DNA of 64,000 nucleotides from Streptomyces sp. AC512_CC834 (GTDB lineage Bacteria > Actinomycetota > Actinomycetes > Streptomycetales > Streptomycetaceae): positions 765,882-829,881 of the forward strand of contig NZ_JAGMUO010000097.1 of NCBI RefSeq assembly GCF_019049325.1. The letters run 5' to 3'. Below are positions 50,516 through 58,553 of this stretch, one piece after another; the first letter of the stretch is position 1; each line of letters begins with the position of its first letter. The position numbers and the translations under genes were made by a program. The notes under the pieces are model-generated. The model did not search any database. It saw nothing but the letters and a program-made list of their open reading frames with translations, and had not been told where the DNA came from.

Positions 50516-51961
50516 ATGTCAGCAGCCGAAGGTCCGCTCGTCGTCGGCGTGGACACGTCCACCCAGTCCACCAAGGCACTGGTCGTCGACGCGGCCACGG
50601 GACAGGTCGTCGCGAGCGGCCAGGCCCCCCACACCGTCTCATCCGGGGCCGGCCGGGAGAGCGATCCGCGCCAGTGGTGGGACGCGCTGAGCGAGGCCCT
50701 GAGCCAGTGCGGCGAGGCCGCCCGTGAAGCCGCCGCGGTGTCCGTCGGCGGGCAGCAGCACGGCCTCGTCACGCTGGACGCGCACGGCGAGCCGGTGCGC
50801 CCCGCCCTGCTGTGGAACGACGTGCGCTCGGCGCCGCAGGCCCGGCGTCTGATCGACGAGCTGGGCGGAGCCAAGACCTGGGCGGAGCGCACGGGCAGCG
50901 TGCCCAGCGCCTCCTTCACGGTCACCAAGTGGGCGTGGCTGGCCGAGCACGAGCCGGACGCGGTCCGCGCGGCGAAGGCCGTACGCCTCCCCCACGACTA
51001 CCTCACCGAGCGCCTCACCGGTGAGGGGACCACCGACCGCGGCGACGCCTCCGGCACCGGCTGGTGGGCGTCCGGCACGGAGGCGTACGACGAGGAGATC
51101 CTCGCGCGCGTGGGGCTCGATCCGGCGTTGCTGCCCCGGGTGGTCCGGCCCGGCGAGGTGGCCGGAACCGTGCGCGACGGCCACGGCCTGCCGTTCTCCA
51201 AAGGCACCCTGGTCGCCGCCGGCACCGGCGACAACGCGGCCGCCGCCCTGGGGCTCGGGCTGCACCCCGGTGTTCCGGTGATGAGCCTCGGCACGTCGGG
51301 CACGGTGTACGCCGTGTCGCGGCACCGGACCGCCGACCCGACCGGCACCGTGGCGGGGTTCGCCGACGCACGCGGCGACTGGCTGCCACTGGCCTGCACG
51401 CTGAACTGCACGCTCGCCGTGGACCGAGTAGCGGCCCTGCTGGGTCTGGACCGGGAAGCCGTCGAGCCCGGCACGCAGGCCACGCTCCTGCCCTTCCTGG
51501 ACGGGGAGCGCACGCCGAACCTCCCGCACTCCTCCGGCCTCCTGTACGGGCTGCGCCACGACACGACCGCCGGCCAGCTCCTCCAGGCCGCCTACGACGG
51601 TGCGGTCCACTCGCTGCTGGGCGCGCTCGACCTGGTGCTCGACGCCGACGCCGACCCCGCCGCGCCGCTCCTGCTGATCGGCGGGGGCGCACGGGGGGCC
51701 TCCTGGCAGCAGACGGTACGGCGGCTGTCGGGACGTCCTGTCCAGATCCCCGAGGCAAGGGAGCTGGTCGCGCTCGGTGCCGCGGCGCAGGCGGCCGGCC
51801 TGCTGACCGGCGAGGACGCGGCCGCGGTCGCCCGGCGTTGGAACACGGCCGCCGGGCCGGTCCTCGACGCCGTGGAACGGGACGAGGCGACGCTGGACAG
51901 GATCACCGGGGTACTCTCCGACGCGGCGCCGCTGCTGGAGCGGAACGCGGACTCCCGCTGA
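50516..51961 (+). CDS. xylB: Xylulokinase
   Basis: FGGY-family kinase of 481 residues that phosphorylates D-xylulose. It has the phosphate-binding VVGVDTSTQSTKALVVD, the substrate region SVGGQQHGLV and LLWNDVRS, AGTGDNAAAALGLG, and the second phosphate motif LLIGGGARGASWQQ. ATG 50516 has GGGAG about eight bases upstream. Together with XylA it feeds xylose into the pentose phosphate pathway. Confidence 0.97.
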   Translation: MSAAEGPLVVGVDTSTQSTKALVVDAATGQVVASGQAPHTVSSGAGRESDPRQWWDALSEALSQCGEAAREAAAVSVGGQQHGLVTLDAHGEPVRPALLWNDVRSAPQARRLIDELGGAKTWAERTGSVPSASFTVTKWAWLAEHEPDAVRAAKAVRLPHDYLTERLTGEGTTDRGDASGTGWWASGTEAYDEEILARVGLDPALLPRVVRPGEVAGTVRDGHGLPFSKGTLVAAGTGDNAAAALGLGLHPGVPVMSLGTSGTVYAVSRHRTADPTGTVAGFADARGDWLPLACTLNCTLAVDRVAALLGLDREAVEPGTQATLLPFLDGERTPNLPHSSGLLYGLRHDTTAGQLLQAAYDGAVHSLLGALDLVLDADADPAAPLLLIGGGARGASWQQTVRRLSGRPVQIPEARELVALGAAAQAAGLLTGEDAAAVARRWNTAAGPVLDAVERDEATLDRITGVLSDAAPLLERNADSR

Positions 51962-52083
51962 GGACGCGCTCGCACGGGCGACGCCGACGGACACGACACA
52001 GGACCGTTTCCGCGGCATGCCGCGGACGGGGCGTGTCGGGCGCGCACCACGCCCGGCACGCCCCGCCGTCGGAGGGAACGCGC

Positions 52084-52176
52084 ATGGACCGCGACCAGTG
52101 GTCGCCGACCGGGGACCCGTTCGCGGTCGACGGACCGGACCGACCGACGACAGAGCGACGACAGACCAAGGACTGA
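52084..52176 (+). CDS. Possible 30-residue peptide between xylB and the ROK gene
   Basis: ATG 52084 has a strong GGAGGG eight bases upstream and opens a frame of 30 codons (MDRDQWSPTGDPFAVDG...). It ends 7 bp before the start of the ROK regulator. The peptide is polar and has no membrane helix. It may be a real small protein or a leader peptide that couples translation of the regulator. Codon use is compatible with coding, but it is too short to be sure. Confidence 0.4.
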   Translation: MDRDQWSPTGDPFAVDGPDRPTTERRQTKD

Positions 52177-52183
52177 CGGAGGC

Positions 52184-53392
52184 ATGACCGCACCGCCGCA
52201 CGAAGCCCACCCGGCCCGCCCCGGGCGCGCCCTGCCGGACACCCAGCAAGGCATGCGCCGCCGCAATCTCGCGCGGGTGATGCACACCGTCAGCGCCGAG
52301 GGTCCGCTGTCCCGGGCCGGCGTCGCCTCACGGATCGGGCTGACGCGGGCGGCGGTTTCGACCCTCGTGGACGAACTCATCCGCTCGGGCCTGCTGGACG
52401 AGCTGGGGCCCGAGCGTCCCGGCCGGGTGGGCCGGCCCGGCTCCGCGCTCGCCGTCAGCGCGCAGGGCCCGGCCGGCATCGGGGCGGAGGTCGGCGTCGA
52501 CCATCTCGCGGTCTGTGCGGTCGACCTGCGCGGCGGCGTACGCGCGCGTGCCGTGCGGTACGGCAGCAATCGGGACCGTTCGCTGGAGCCGGTGCTCGAG
52601 CAGCTCACCGGCCTGGTGCGGGAGGTCGTCTCGGAGACGGAGGCCGAGGGGCTGTGGCCGGCCGGTCTCGCGGTGGCGGTGCCGGGTCTCGTGGCACGGG
52701 ACGCCCGGACCGTCGTGCGCGCCCCGAACCTGGACTGGCACGACGCGGACCTCGGCGCGCTGCTGCCCGCGGATCTGCCACTGACCGTGGACAACGAGGC
52801 CAACTTCGGCGCGCTCGCCGAACTCTGGCTCGGTGACGGCACTCCCCGGGACTTCCTGCACGTCTCGGCCGAGATCGGTATCGGTGCGGCCGTGGTCGTC
52901 GACGGTCGGCTGCTGCGCGGTACCCGCGGGTTCGCCGGTGAGCTGGGCCATGTGCCGGTCCGTCCGGACGGGCCGGACTGTGCCTGCGGCGGGCAAGGGT
53001 GCCTGGAGCAGTACGCGGGTGAGAAGGCGGTGCTGCGCGCGGCGGGCGTGGAGCCCGGGGAAGATCGCGTCGGTCTGCTCGCCGGACGTGCCACCGCGGG
53101 CGACGAGGACGTACGGCGTGCCCTGCGCGAGGCGGGCACGGCGCTCGGCATCGCGCTGACCGGTGCGGTCAACCTGCTGGATCCCGAGAGCGTGGTGCTG
53201 GGCGGCGCGCTGGCCGGACTGGCACCCTGGCTGCTGCCGTCGCTGCGTGACGAACTGGCCCGGCGCACGGCCGGCCCGGCCTGCCCGGTCACCGTGTCGG
53301 AGCTGGGCCCGCAGGGACCGCTGCTCGGAGCCGCTCACTCCGTGGTGCGGGCCGTCCTGGACGACCCGGCGGTGGTGGCGGAACGGGCCTGA
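52184..53392 (+). CDS. xylR: ROK-family transcriptional regulator, probable xylose repressor
   Basis: Regulator of 402 residues. The N-terminal winged helix (GPLSRAGVASRIGLTRAAVSTLVDELI, in parts) is followed by a ROK sugar-binding domain with LTVDNEANFGALAE, the ROK signature GFAGELGHVPVRPDGPDCACGGQGCLEQYAG (in parts) including zinc-binding His and Cys residues. Being downstream of xylB and next to xylA, it probably represses both until xylose is present. ATG 52184 has GGAGG-like bases upstream. Confidence 0.9.
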   Translation: MTAPPHEAHPARPGRALPDTQQGMRRRNLARVMHTVSAEGPLSRAGVASRIGLTRAAVSTLVDELIRSGLLDELGPERPGRVGRPGSALAVSAQGPAGIGAEVGVDHLAVCAVDLRGGVRARAVRYGSNRDRSLEPVLEQLTGLVREVVSETEAEGLWPAGLAVAVPGLVARDARTVVRAPNLDWHDADLGALLPADLPLTVDNEANFGALAELWLGDGTPRDFLHVSAEIGIGAAVVVDGRLLRGTRGFAGELGHVPVRPDGPDCACGGQGCLEQYAGEKAVLRAAGVEPGEDRVGLLAGRATAGDEDVRRALREAGTALGIALTGAVNLLDPESVVLGGALAGLAPWLLPSLRDELARRTAGPACPVTVSELGPQGPLLGAAHSVVRAVLDDPAVVAERA

Positions 53393-53706
53393 CTCCCCGT
53401 CCGCCGACGGCCGCGGAGTGACGCACGGGCCCACCTCGCCGCATCCTGCGACGGCCACGGTCGCTGGGGCCTTTCACTCGTTCGAGTGAGCGCGGTGTCC
53501 ACAAGGCGGTGGCTGTCCACGGAACGGCGCGGCGCTCTTCTGCGCAACCCCCGCTCCCCGTACGGTGATTCACGCGGACGCACCTCGCACACAGGGCGGG
53601 CAGACGTCCGCGTCGGCGTTCTCCGCCTCAGCCGTGTCGAACGGCTGAGCGCCCACCCCCCACCGGGCCCCGGATCCCGGGCCCCACCGACGAAAGGGCA
53701 ATTCCC
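53393..53706. other. 314-bp intergenic region with a 7-bp-arm palindrome
   Basis: No gene was found. TCACTCG-TT-CGAGTGA at 53474-53489 is a clean inverted repeat that could be an operator or a short terminator for the ROK gene. Further on lie Pro/Gly-type GC runs and a candidate ribosome site (AAAGGG) for the amidase. Confidence 0.5.
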
Positions 53707-54318
53707 ATGGAAAGGGAAAGGGAAAGGACAGCACCGGTTCCGACCAGGCGGCGGCTCCTGAAGGGCGCCGCGCTCGCCACCGTCCCGTACGCCCTGCTCT
53801 CCGGCACACGCGCCGCCGCACAGGCCCGCGCCGTCGACTACCCCTCCGCCGAGTGGCAACCCGCGAGCGCGTCCAACTACAGCCGGTCCAGCCGCCCCAC
53901 GGCCTACCCCGTCGACTACGTGGTCGTCCACGTCACGCAGGAGACGTACGCCGACACCCTCTCCATCTTCCGCGATCCCGAACGACAGGTGTCGGCGCAC
54001 TACGTCGTCCGGTCCACCGACGGGCACGTGGCGCAGTGTGTCCGTGAGGCGGACATCGCCTGGCACGCGGGCAACTGGGACTACAACACCCGCAGCATCG
54101 GCATCGAACACGAGGGGTGGGTGGACCAGCCCGCCTACTTCACGGACGCGATGTACGAGCAGTCGGCCCGGCTCACCGCGGCGATCTGCACCGGCTACGG
54201 CATCCCCAAGGACCGCACGCACATCATCGCCCACCACGAGGTACCGGGCAGCGACCACACGGATCCGGGACCCTTCTGGGACTGGACCCGCTACATCAGA
54301 CTGGTCAACTTCGCCTGA
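53707..54318 (+). CDS. Tat-exported N-acetylmuramoyl-L-alanine amidase
   Basis: Exported enzyme of 203 residues. The N-terminus has a twin-arginine signal (TRRRLLKGAALATVPYALLS) ending about residue 40. The amidase_2 domain follows: zinc ligands are likely the His in DYVVVHVTQ and those in IIAHHEVPGSDHTDPG, with SAHYVVRSTDG, WHAGNWDYN and SIGIEHEG as supporting blocks. It cleaves the bond between MurNAc and the stem peptide. Zinc-amidase folding before export fits the use of the Tat path. Confidence 0.9.
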   Translation: MERERERTAPVPTRRRLLKGAALATVPYALLSGTRAAAQARAVDYPSAEWQPASASNYSRSSRPTAYPVDYVVVHVTQETYADTLSIFRDPERQVSAHYVVRSTDGHVAQCVREADIAWHAGNWDYNTRSIGIEHEGWVDQPAYFTDAMYEQSARLTAAICTGYGIPKDRTHIIAHHEVPGSDHTDPGPFWDWTRYIRLVNFA

Positions 54319-54403
54319 CCTCGTCGCCCGACCCGCCCGGAACGCCACGTTCGGGTGATCCGGCTGGTCGAAGTGGTTGTCCGCGCCCATCCGCGGAGTG
54401 ACG

Positions 54404-55699
54404 ATGTCCCACACCGCAACACCGTCCGGGGAGGCCGAGTTGACTGACGCATGGCTGGCTCTGGAACCGGGGGCCGACCCCGTCGAGCGCGCGCGGACGC
54501 TGCGTCGGGCGCACGAGACGTTCACCGAGGCGGGCACGGTGCCGCGGCCCGTGCGTGCCGTGGTGGCGGAGTCGTGGCGGCGCTCGGTCCGGGCGGGTGT
54601 CGGCCCGGACGGCACCGCGAGCGTCGAGCTGATGGACGCGGACCTCGGCGCCTACCGGGCCGAACACCCCCTGGCACGGGTGATGCCGCTGGTCCGGGAG
54701 CTGCTGGGCACGTTCGCCGCCGACGGCGAGCATCTGCTCGCGGTGTGCGACGCGCACGGCAGGCTGCTGTGGGTCGAGGGCCATCCCGCCACCCGGCGCC
54801 GGGCGGGACGGATGAACTTCGTGCCCGGGGCCCGGTGGGCGGAGTCGGCGGTCGGGACGAACGCGCCGGGCACCGCGGTGGCGGTCGGCCGTCCGGTGCA
54901 GGTCTTCGCGGCCGAGCACTTCACACGCCGAGTCCAGCCCTGGACGTGCGCGGCGGCTCCGGTGCACGATCCCCGCACGGGACGGGTGCTCGGCGCCGTG
55001 GACATCACCGGCGGGGACGGTCTGGCGCATCCGCACAGCCTGGGATTCGTACAGGCGGTGGCGCGTGCCGCGGAGTCGCAACTGGCGCTGCTCACTCCGG
55101 AGCGGCCCGGGGCCGGGGCGGCCGAGCTGACCACGCTGGGCCGTGACGAGGCCCTGCTGAGCATGGACGGTCGCGCGGTCCGGCTGAGCCGGCGGCACAG
55201 CGAGATCGTCGTGCTGCTGGCCCACCACCCGGAGGGCCTGACCGGCGACGAGCTGCTGTGCGCGCTGTACGAGGACGAGACGGTGCCGCCGGTGACACTG
55301 CGTGCGGAACTGGCCCGGCTGCGCGGCATCCTGGGACCCGGACGGCTGGCCTCCCGGCCCTACCGGCTCACGATGCCCGTCGAGTGCGACGCCGGCGTAG
55401 TCGAGCGTCGGCTGCGGGCCGGGGCGGTCATGGCGGCCGCGACGACGTACGGGGGTCCGCTGCTGCCCGGCTCCCAGGCGCCGGCGGTAGTGCGGCTCAG
55501 GCGCCGGCTCGCCGACGGTCTGCGTGCCGCGCTGATCGCCTGCGGCGATCCCGACCTGCTGGCCGACTGGGCACACGCACCATGGGGGGAGGACGATCTC
55601 GACATCTGGCGCGCACTGGCGGCGGCCCGGCCCACGGCGTCGACCAGCTCCCGGCTCGCGGCGCTGGAGTCCGAGCTGACGGCGCCGAACACATGGTGA
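54404..55699 (+). CDS. GAF-domain regulator of aldehyde dehydrogenase
   Basis: Regulator of about 431 residues. The N-terminal sensor region resembles AcoR-type activators (VVAESWRRSVRAGV, then a GAF domain with LLAVCDAHGRLLWVEGH and GTNAPGTAVAVGRPVQVFAAEHF in parts). There is no sigma-54 AAA+ domain, as expected in Streptomyces. The C-terminal part has a winged-helix-like segment (SRRHSEIVVLLAHHPEGLTG). It lies just upstream of the aldehyde dehydrogenase gene on the same strand and probably activates it through the three direct repeats. The start could also lie at 54377. Confidence 0.85.
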   Translation: MSHTATPSGEAELTDAWLALEPGADPVERARTLRRAHETFTEAGTVPRPVRAVVAESWRRSVRAGVGPDGTASVELMDADLGAYRAEHPLARVMPLVRELLGTFAADGEHLLAVCDAHGRLLWVEGHPATRRRAGRMNFVPGARWAESAVGTNAPGTAVAVGRPVQVFAAEHFTRRVQPWTCAAAPVHDPRTGRVLGAVDITGGDGLAHPHSLGFVQAVARAAESQLALLTPERPGAGAAELTTLGRDEALLSMDGRAVRLSRRHSEIVVLLAHHPEGLTGDELLCALYEDETVPPVTLRAELARLRGILGPGRLASRPYRLTMPVECDAGVVERRLRAGAVMAAATTYGGPLLPGSQAPAVVRLRRRLADGLRAALIACGDPDLLADWAHAPWGEDDLDIWRALAAARPTASTSSRLAALESELTAPNTW

Positions 55700-55750
55700 C
55701 CGCCAGCCGGTGAGCCGCCCTCCGGGGGACCGGGCAGCGCCCGCCGCGCA

Positions 55751-55783
55751 CGCAACGTCTCCGCAACGTCTCTGCAACGTCCC
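55751..55783 (+). promoter_or_regulatory. Three 11-bp direct repeats upstream of the aldehyde dehydrogenase gene
   Basis: CGCAACGTCTC, CGCAACGTCTC and TGCAACGTCCC follow each other without gaps. The core GCAACGT repeats every 11 bp, close to one helical turn, so bound proteins would sit on one face of the DNA. They lie 66 bp before the ALDH start and are the likely target of the adjacent GAF regulator. Confidence 0.7.
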
Positions 55784-55848
55784 GCTTCCTAGCCTCACGC
55801 GCAGAGCTGTCCAACGGCGGGCAGCGCTCGATGAGGGAGGCACACAGG

Positions 55849-57372
55849 ATGACCCGTTACGCGGCGCCCGGCACCCAGGGCGCGATCGTCTCCTATCAGT
55901 CGCGCTACGACCACTTCATCGGCGGTGAGTACGTACCGCCGGCACGCGGGCAGTACTTCGAGAACCCGTCCCCGGTGAACGGGCAGCCCTTCACGGAGAT
56001 CGCACGCGGCACGGCGGACGACGTGGAGCGGGCGCTCGACGCCGCGCACGAGGCCGCTCCGGGCTGGGGCCGTACGTCGGTGACCGAGCGTTCCGACATC
56101 CTGCTGAAGATCGCCGACCGCATGGAGGCGAACGTGGAACGCCTGGCGGTCGCCGAGAGCTGGGAGAACGGCAAACCGGTGCGCGAGACGCTGGCGGCCG
56201 ACATCCCGCTCGCCATCGACCACTTCCGTTACTTCGCGGGTGCGCTCCGAGCCCAGGAGGGCTCACTCGGCGAGGTCGACGACGACACCGTCGCGTACCA
56301 CTTCCACGAGCCGCTGGGTGTCGTCGCGCAGATCATCCCGTGGAACTTCCCGATCCTGATGGCGACCTGGAAGCTCGCCCCCGCCCTCGCCGCCGGAAAC
56401 GCGGTGGTCCTCAAGCCCGCGGAGCAGACCCCGGCCTCGATCCACTACTGGCTGAGCCTGGTGGCCGACCTGCTGCCCCCCGGTGTCCTGAACGTCGTCA
56501 ACGGCTTCGGCGTGGAGGCGGGCAAGCCGCTCGCGTCCAGCCCCCGGGTGGCGAAGGTGGCGTTCACCGGGGAGACCACCACCGGGCGGCTGATCATGCA
56601 GTACGCCTCCGAGAACATCAAACCGGTCACGCTGGAGCTGGGTGGCAAGTCGCCGAACATCTTCTTCGACGACGTCTGGGCGCAGGACGACGACTTCCGC
56701 GACAAGGCTCTCGAGGGCTTCGCGATGTTCGCGCTCAACCAGGGCGAGGTCTGCACCTGCCCGTCCCGGGCCCTCGTCCAGCGCGGCAGCTACGCCGAGT
56801 TCATGGAGGCCGCCGTCGCCCGCACCGAGCTGATCAAGCCGGGCCACCCCCTGGACACCGACACGATGATCGGCGCGCAGGCTTCCAACGACCAGTTGGA
56901 GAAGATCCTCTCCTACCTGGACATCGGCCGGCAGGAGGGCGCCAGGGTACTCACCGGTGGGGAACGGGTCGAGCACGACGGCGAGTTGAAGGGCGGGTAC
57001 TACGTCCAGCCGACGATCTTCGAGGGGCACAACCGCATGCGGATCTTCCAGGAGGAGATCTTCGGCCCGGTGGTGTCGGTCACCCCCTTCGACGACTTCG
57101 ACGACGCGATCAGGACCGCCAACGACACCCTGTACGGTCTCGGCGCCGGGGTGTGGACCCGCGACATGAACACCGCCTACCGCGCGGGCCGCGCGATCCA
57201 GGCGGGACGCGTGTGGACGAACTGCTACCACGCCTACCCGGCGCACGCCGCCTTCGGCGGCTACAAGCAGTCGGGCATCGGCCGGGAGAACCACAAGATG
57301 ATGCTGGAGCACTACCAGCAGACGAAGAACCTCCTGGTCTCCTACTCGCCGAAGAAGCTGGGCTTCTTCTAG
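55849..57372 (+). CDS. NAD-dependent aldehyde dehydrogenase, ExaC/AcoD type
   Basis: Enzyme of 507 residues. NAD-binding and catalytic blocks are QIIPWNFPILMATWKLAPAL, VAFTGETTTGR, catalytic Glu in LELGGKSPNIFF and catalytic Cys in LNQGEVCTCPSR. The C-terminus GGYKQSGIGRENHKMMLEHY fits the acetaldehyde/chloroacetaldehyde dehydrogenase group. It oxidises short aldehydes to acids. ATG 55849 has GAGGGAGG upstream. The GAF regulator before it supports control by aldehyde or alcohol. The DUF779 partner that often follows is not seen. Confidence 0.95.
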   Translation: MTRYAAPGTQGAIVSYQSRYDHFIGGEYVPPARGQYFENPSPVNGQPFTEIARGTADDVERALDAAHEAAPGWGRTSVTERSDILLKIADRMEANVERLAVAESWENGKPVRETLAADIPLAIDHFRYFAGALRAQEGSLGEVDDDTVAYHFHEPLGVVAQIIPWNFPILMATWKLAPALAAGNAVVLKPAEQTPASIHYWLSLVADLLPPGVLNVVNGFGVEAGKPLASSPRVAKVAFTGETTTGRLIMQYASENIKPVTLELGGKSPNIFFDDVWAQDDDFRDKALEGFAMFALNQGEVCTCPSRALVQRGSYAEFMEAAVARTELIKPGHPLDTDTMIGAQASNDQLEKILSYLDIGRQEGARVLTGGERVEHDGELKGGYYVQPTIFEGHNRMRIFQEEIFGPVVSVTPFDDFDDAIRTANDTLYGLGAGVWTRDMNTAYRAGRAIQAGRVWTNCYHAYPAHAAFGGYKQSGIGRENHKMMLEHYQQTKNLLVSYSPKKLGFF

Positions 57373-57615
57373 CCACGGAAGGAGGGTGCCGCACCAGGAC
57401 GCACGCCCGGCCGGCGCCCTCCCTCCGGCAGGCGTGCGGCAGCCGGCGTCCGTCGTCCCGCTTGGTCATGACGTACGGCGGGCCGCAGGAACCGCGTGTG
57501 CACCGCTTGGGACTTCAGGGGTGAGGTGCCGGTGTCCACGGGTGAGGCATCGGCCTCGATGGGTGCGCCCTTTGAGTTCATGCGGGGCACCGTGGCGCCT
57601 CAAGTGCGCTTTACG

Positions 57616-58383
57616 TCAGGGACCGAGGGTCACGGCGCGGGCCGGACGGGCGGGGCGGCCGAGACGGACCGGGACGCCGGGTGAGTACAGGACGCTGACC
57701 GGGGCGTCCGTGGGGGCCGGTATCCCGGCCCCCACGACCAGGTCTTCGTCGCACGAGATGAGCCGGGCCCGGTGCAGGGGCCAGCGGGGATGGTGGTTGG
57801 GGAGGTACGCCGCCCCCGCCGCCCCGCCGAAGAACATGTTGTGCATGCCCCAGCGGGCGGTGAGGAAGTGTTCCAGAGCGGTGGGCTCGTGGATGGGTTC
57901 ACCGGTCCGCAAGGTAATGCGGCTGTAGGCGCCGCGCGGTCCGGGCCAGCGACGGGAGCTGGTGTAGGTCACGGTGTCGCCGGCGGAGCGGACGGTCATG
58001 CGGGACCACAGGTAGGGCAGCCGGAAGCCGACACGCCCCATCACCACCGGTATCAGCCGCGAGGCGTCCATCGACCGGAAGACAACGCCGCGTCGCCCGT
58101 GCGCGTCCACGCTGTACAGGCGCACGTTGGTCTCCGGGAACGAGCCGAAGTACGGCATCCCGGGCAGCCGGAACCACCCCACCCGGTGCATCCGAAAGGC
58201 GACGAGCCCGACGTACGTGAGCCCGTCGTGCGTGTCGGGAACGGTGCCGCGCGGCATCAGTCCCGCGACGGCCGCGGGCTCGACGGCCCAGTGGATGAAG
58301 GCGAGGTCGAGCCACTCCTGGGTGAGAAGCGGCATCCGTATCTCCGCGGGGGCGTCCGGGGTGACGGCGCTGGGCTTGTGCAC
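57616..58383 (-). CDS. DUF2071/YqjF family protein
   Basis: Soluble protein of 255 residues. It shows EWLDLAFIHWAVEPAAVAGLMPRGT (in parts), GLTYVGLVAFRMHRVG, FPETNVRLYSVD, SRLIPVVMGRVGFRLPY and LTARWGMHNMF, typical of the YqjF-like, acetoacetate-decarboxylase-like fold. No activity is known. GTG 58383 is the likely start; MPLLTQEW, 18 codons on, is an alternative. It is divergent from the MerR/clamp gene. Confidence 0.88.
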   Translation of the reverse strand: MHKPSAVTPDAPAEIRMPLLTQEWLDLAFIHWAVEPAAVAGLMPRGTVPDTHDGLTYVGLVAFRMHRVGWFRLPGMPYFGSFPETNVRLYSVDAHGRRGVVFRSMDASRLIPVVMGRVGFRLPYLWSRMTVRSAGDTVTYTSSRRWPGPRGAYSRITLRTGEPIHEPTALEHFLTARWGMHNMFFGGAAGAAYLPNHHPRWPLHRARLISCDEDLVVGAGIPAPTDAPVSVLYSPGVPVRLGRPARPARAVTLGP

Positions 58384-58503
58384 GGCGCAAGAATGGCAGA
58401 CGGGAGCGGCCGGGGACGGGCGGGGTACGTCGATGCGAGATGGATCACGGCGGGCGACGCGACGGACGGGAACATGAGGTCCGGTCGAAGCCGTGATCCG
58501 TGA

Positions 58504-58534
58504 TTGACCCTCGACCTGGTCGAGGGCCCAGAGT
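58504..58534 (+). promoter_or_regulatory. MerR-type promoter with 19-bp spacer and central palindrome
   Basis: -35 TTGACC (58504-58509) and -10 CAGAGT (58529-58534) are 19 bp apart, longer than the usual 17. The spacer is covered by the perfect palindrome CCCTCGACCTGGTCGAGGG (58508-58526). This is the classical MerR/SoxR layout, where the regulator twists the DNA to align the two elements. The predicted transcript start near 58541 coincides with an in-frame GTG at 58542. It indicates that the downstream MerR domain is functional and autoregulated. Confidence 0.8.
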
Positions 58535-58553
58535 TCTGGACGTGGAGAGCGAG

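Noticed and set aside
53494..53520. Two DnaA-box-like sequences (GTGTCCACA and CTGTCCACG)
   Set aside because: Only two imperfect matches, no dnaA/dnaN neighbourhood and no array; chance is more likely than an origin.
57386..57928. Open frame right after the aldehyde dehydrogenase, where a DUF779 gene is often found
   Set aside because: The GTG directly abuts GGAGG, the protein has no DUF779 motif, and its later part is antisense to the DUF2071 gene.
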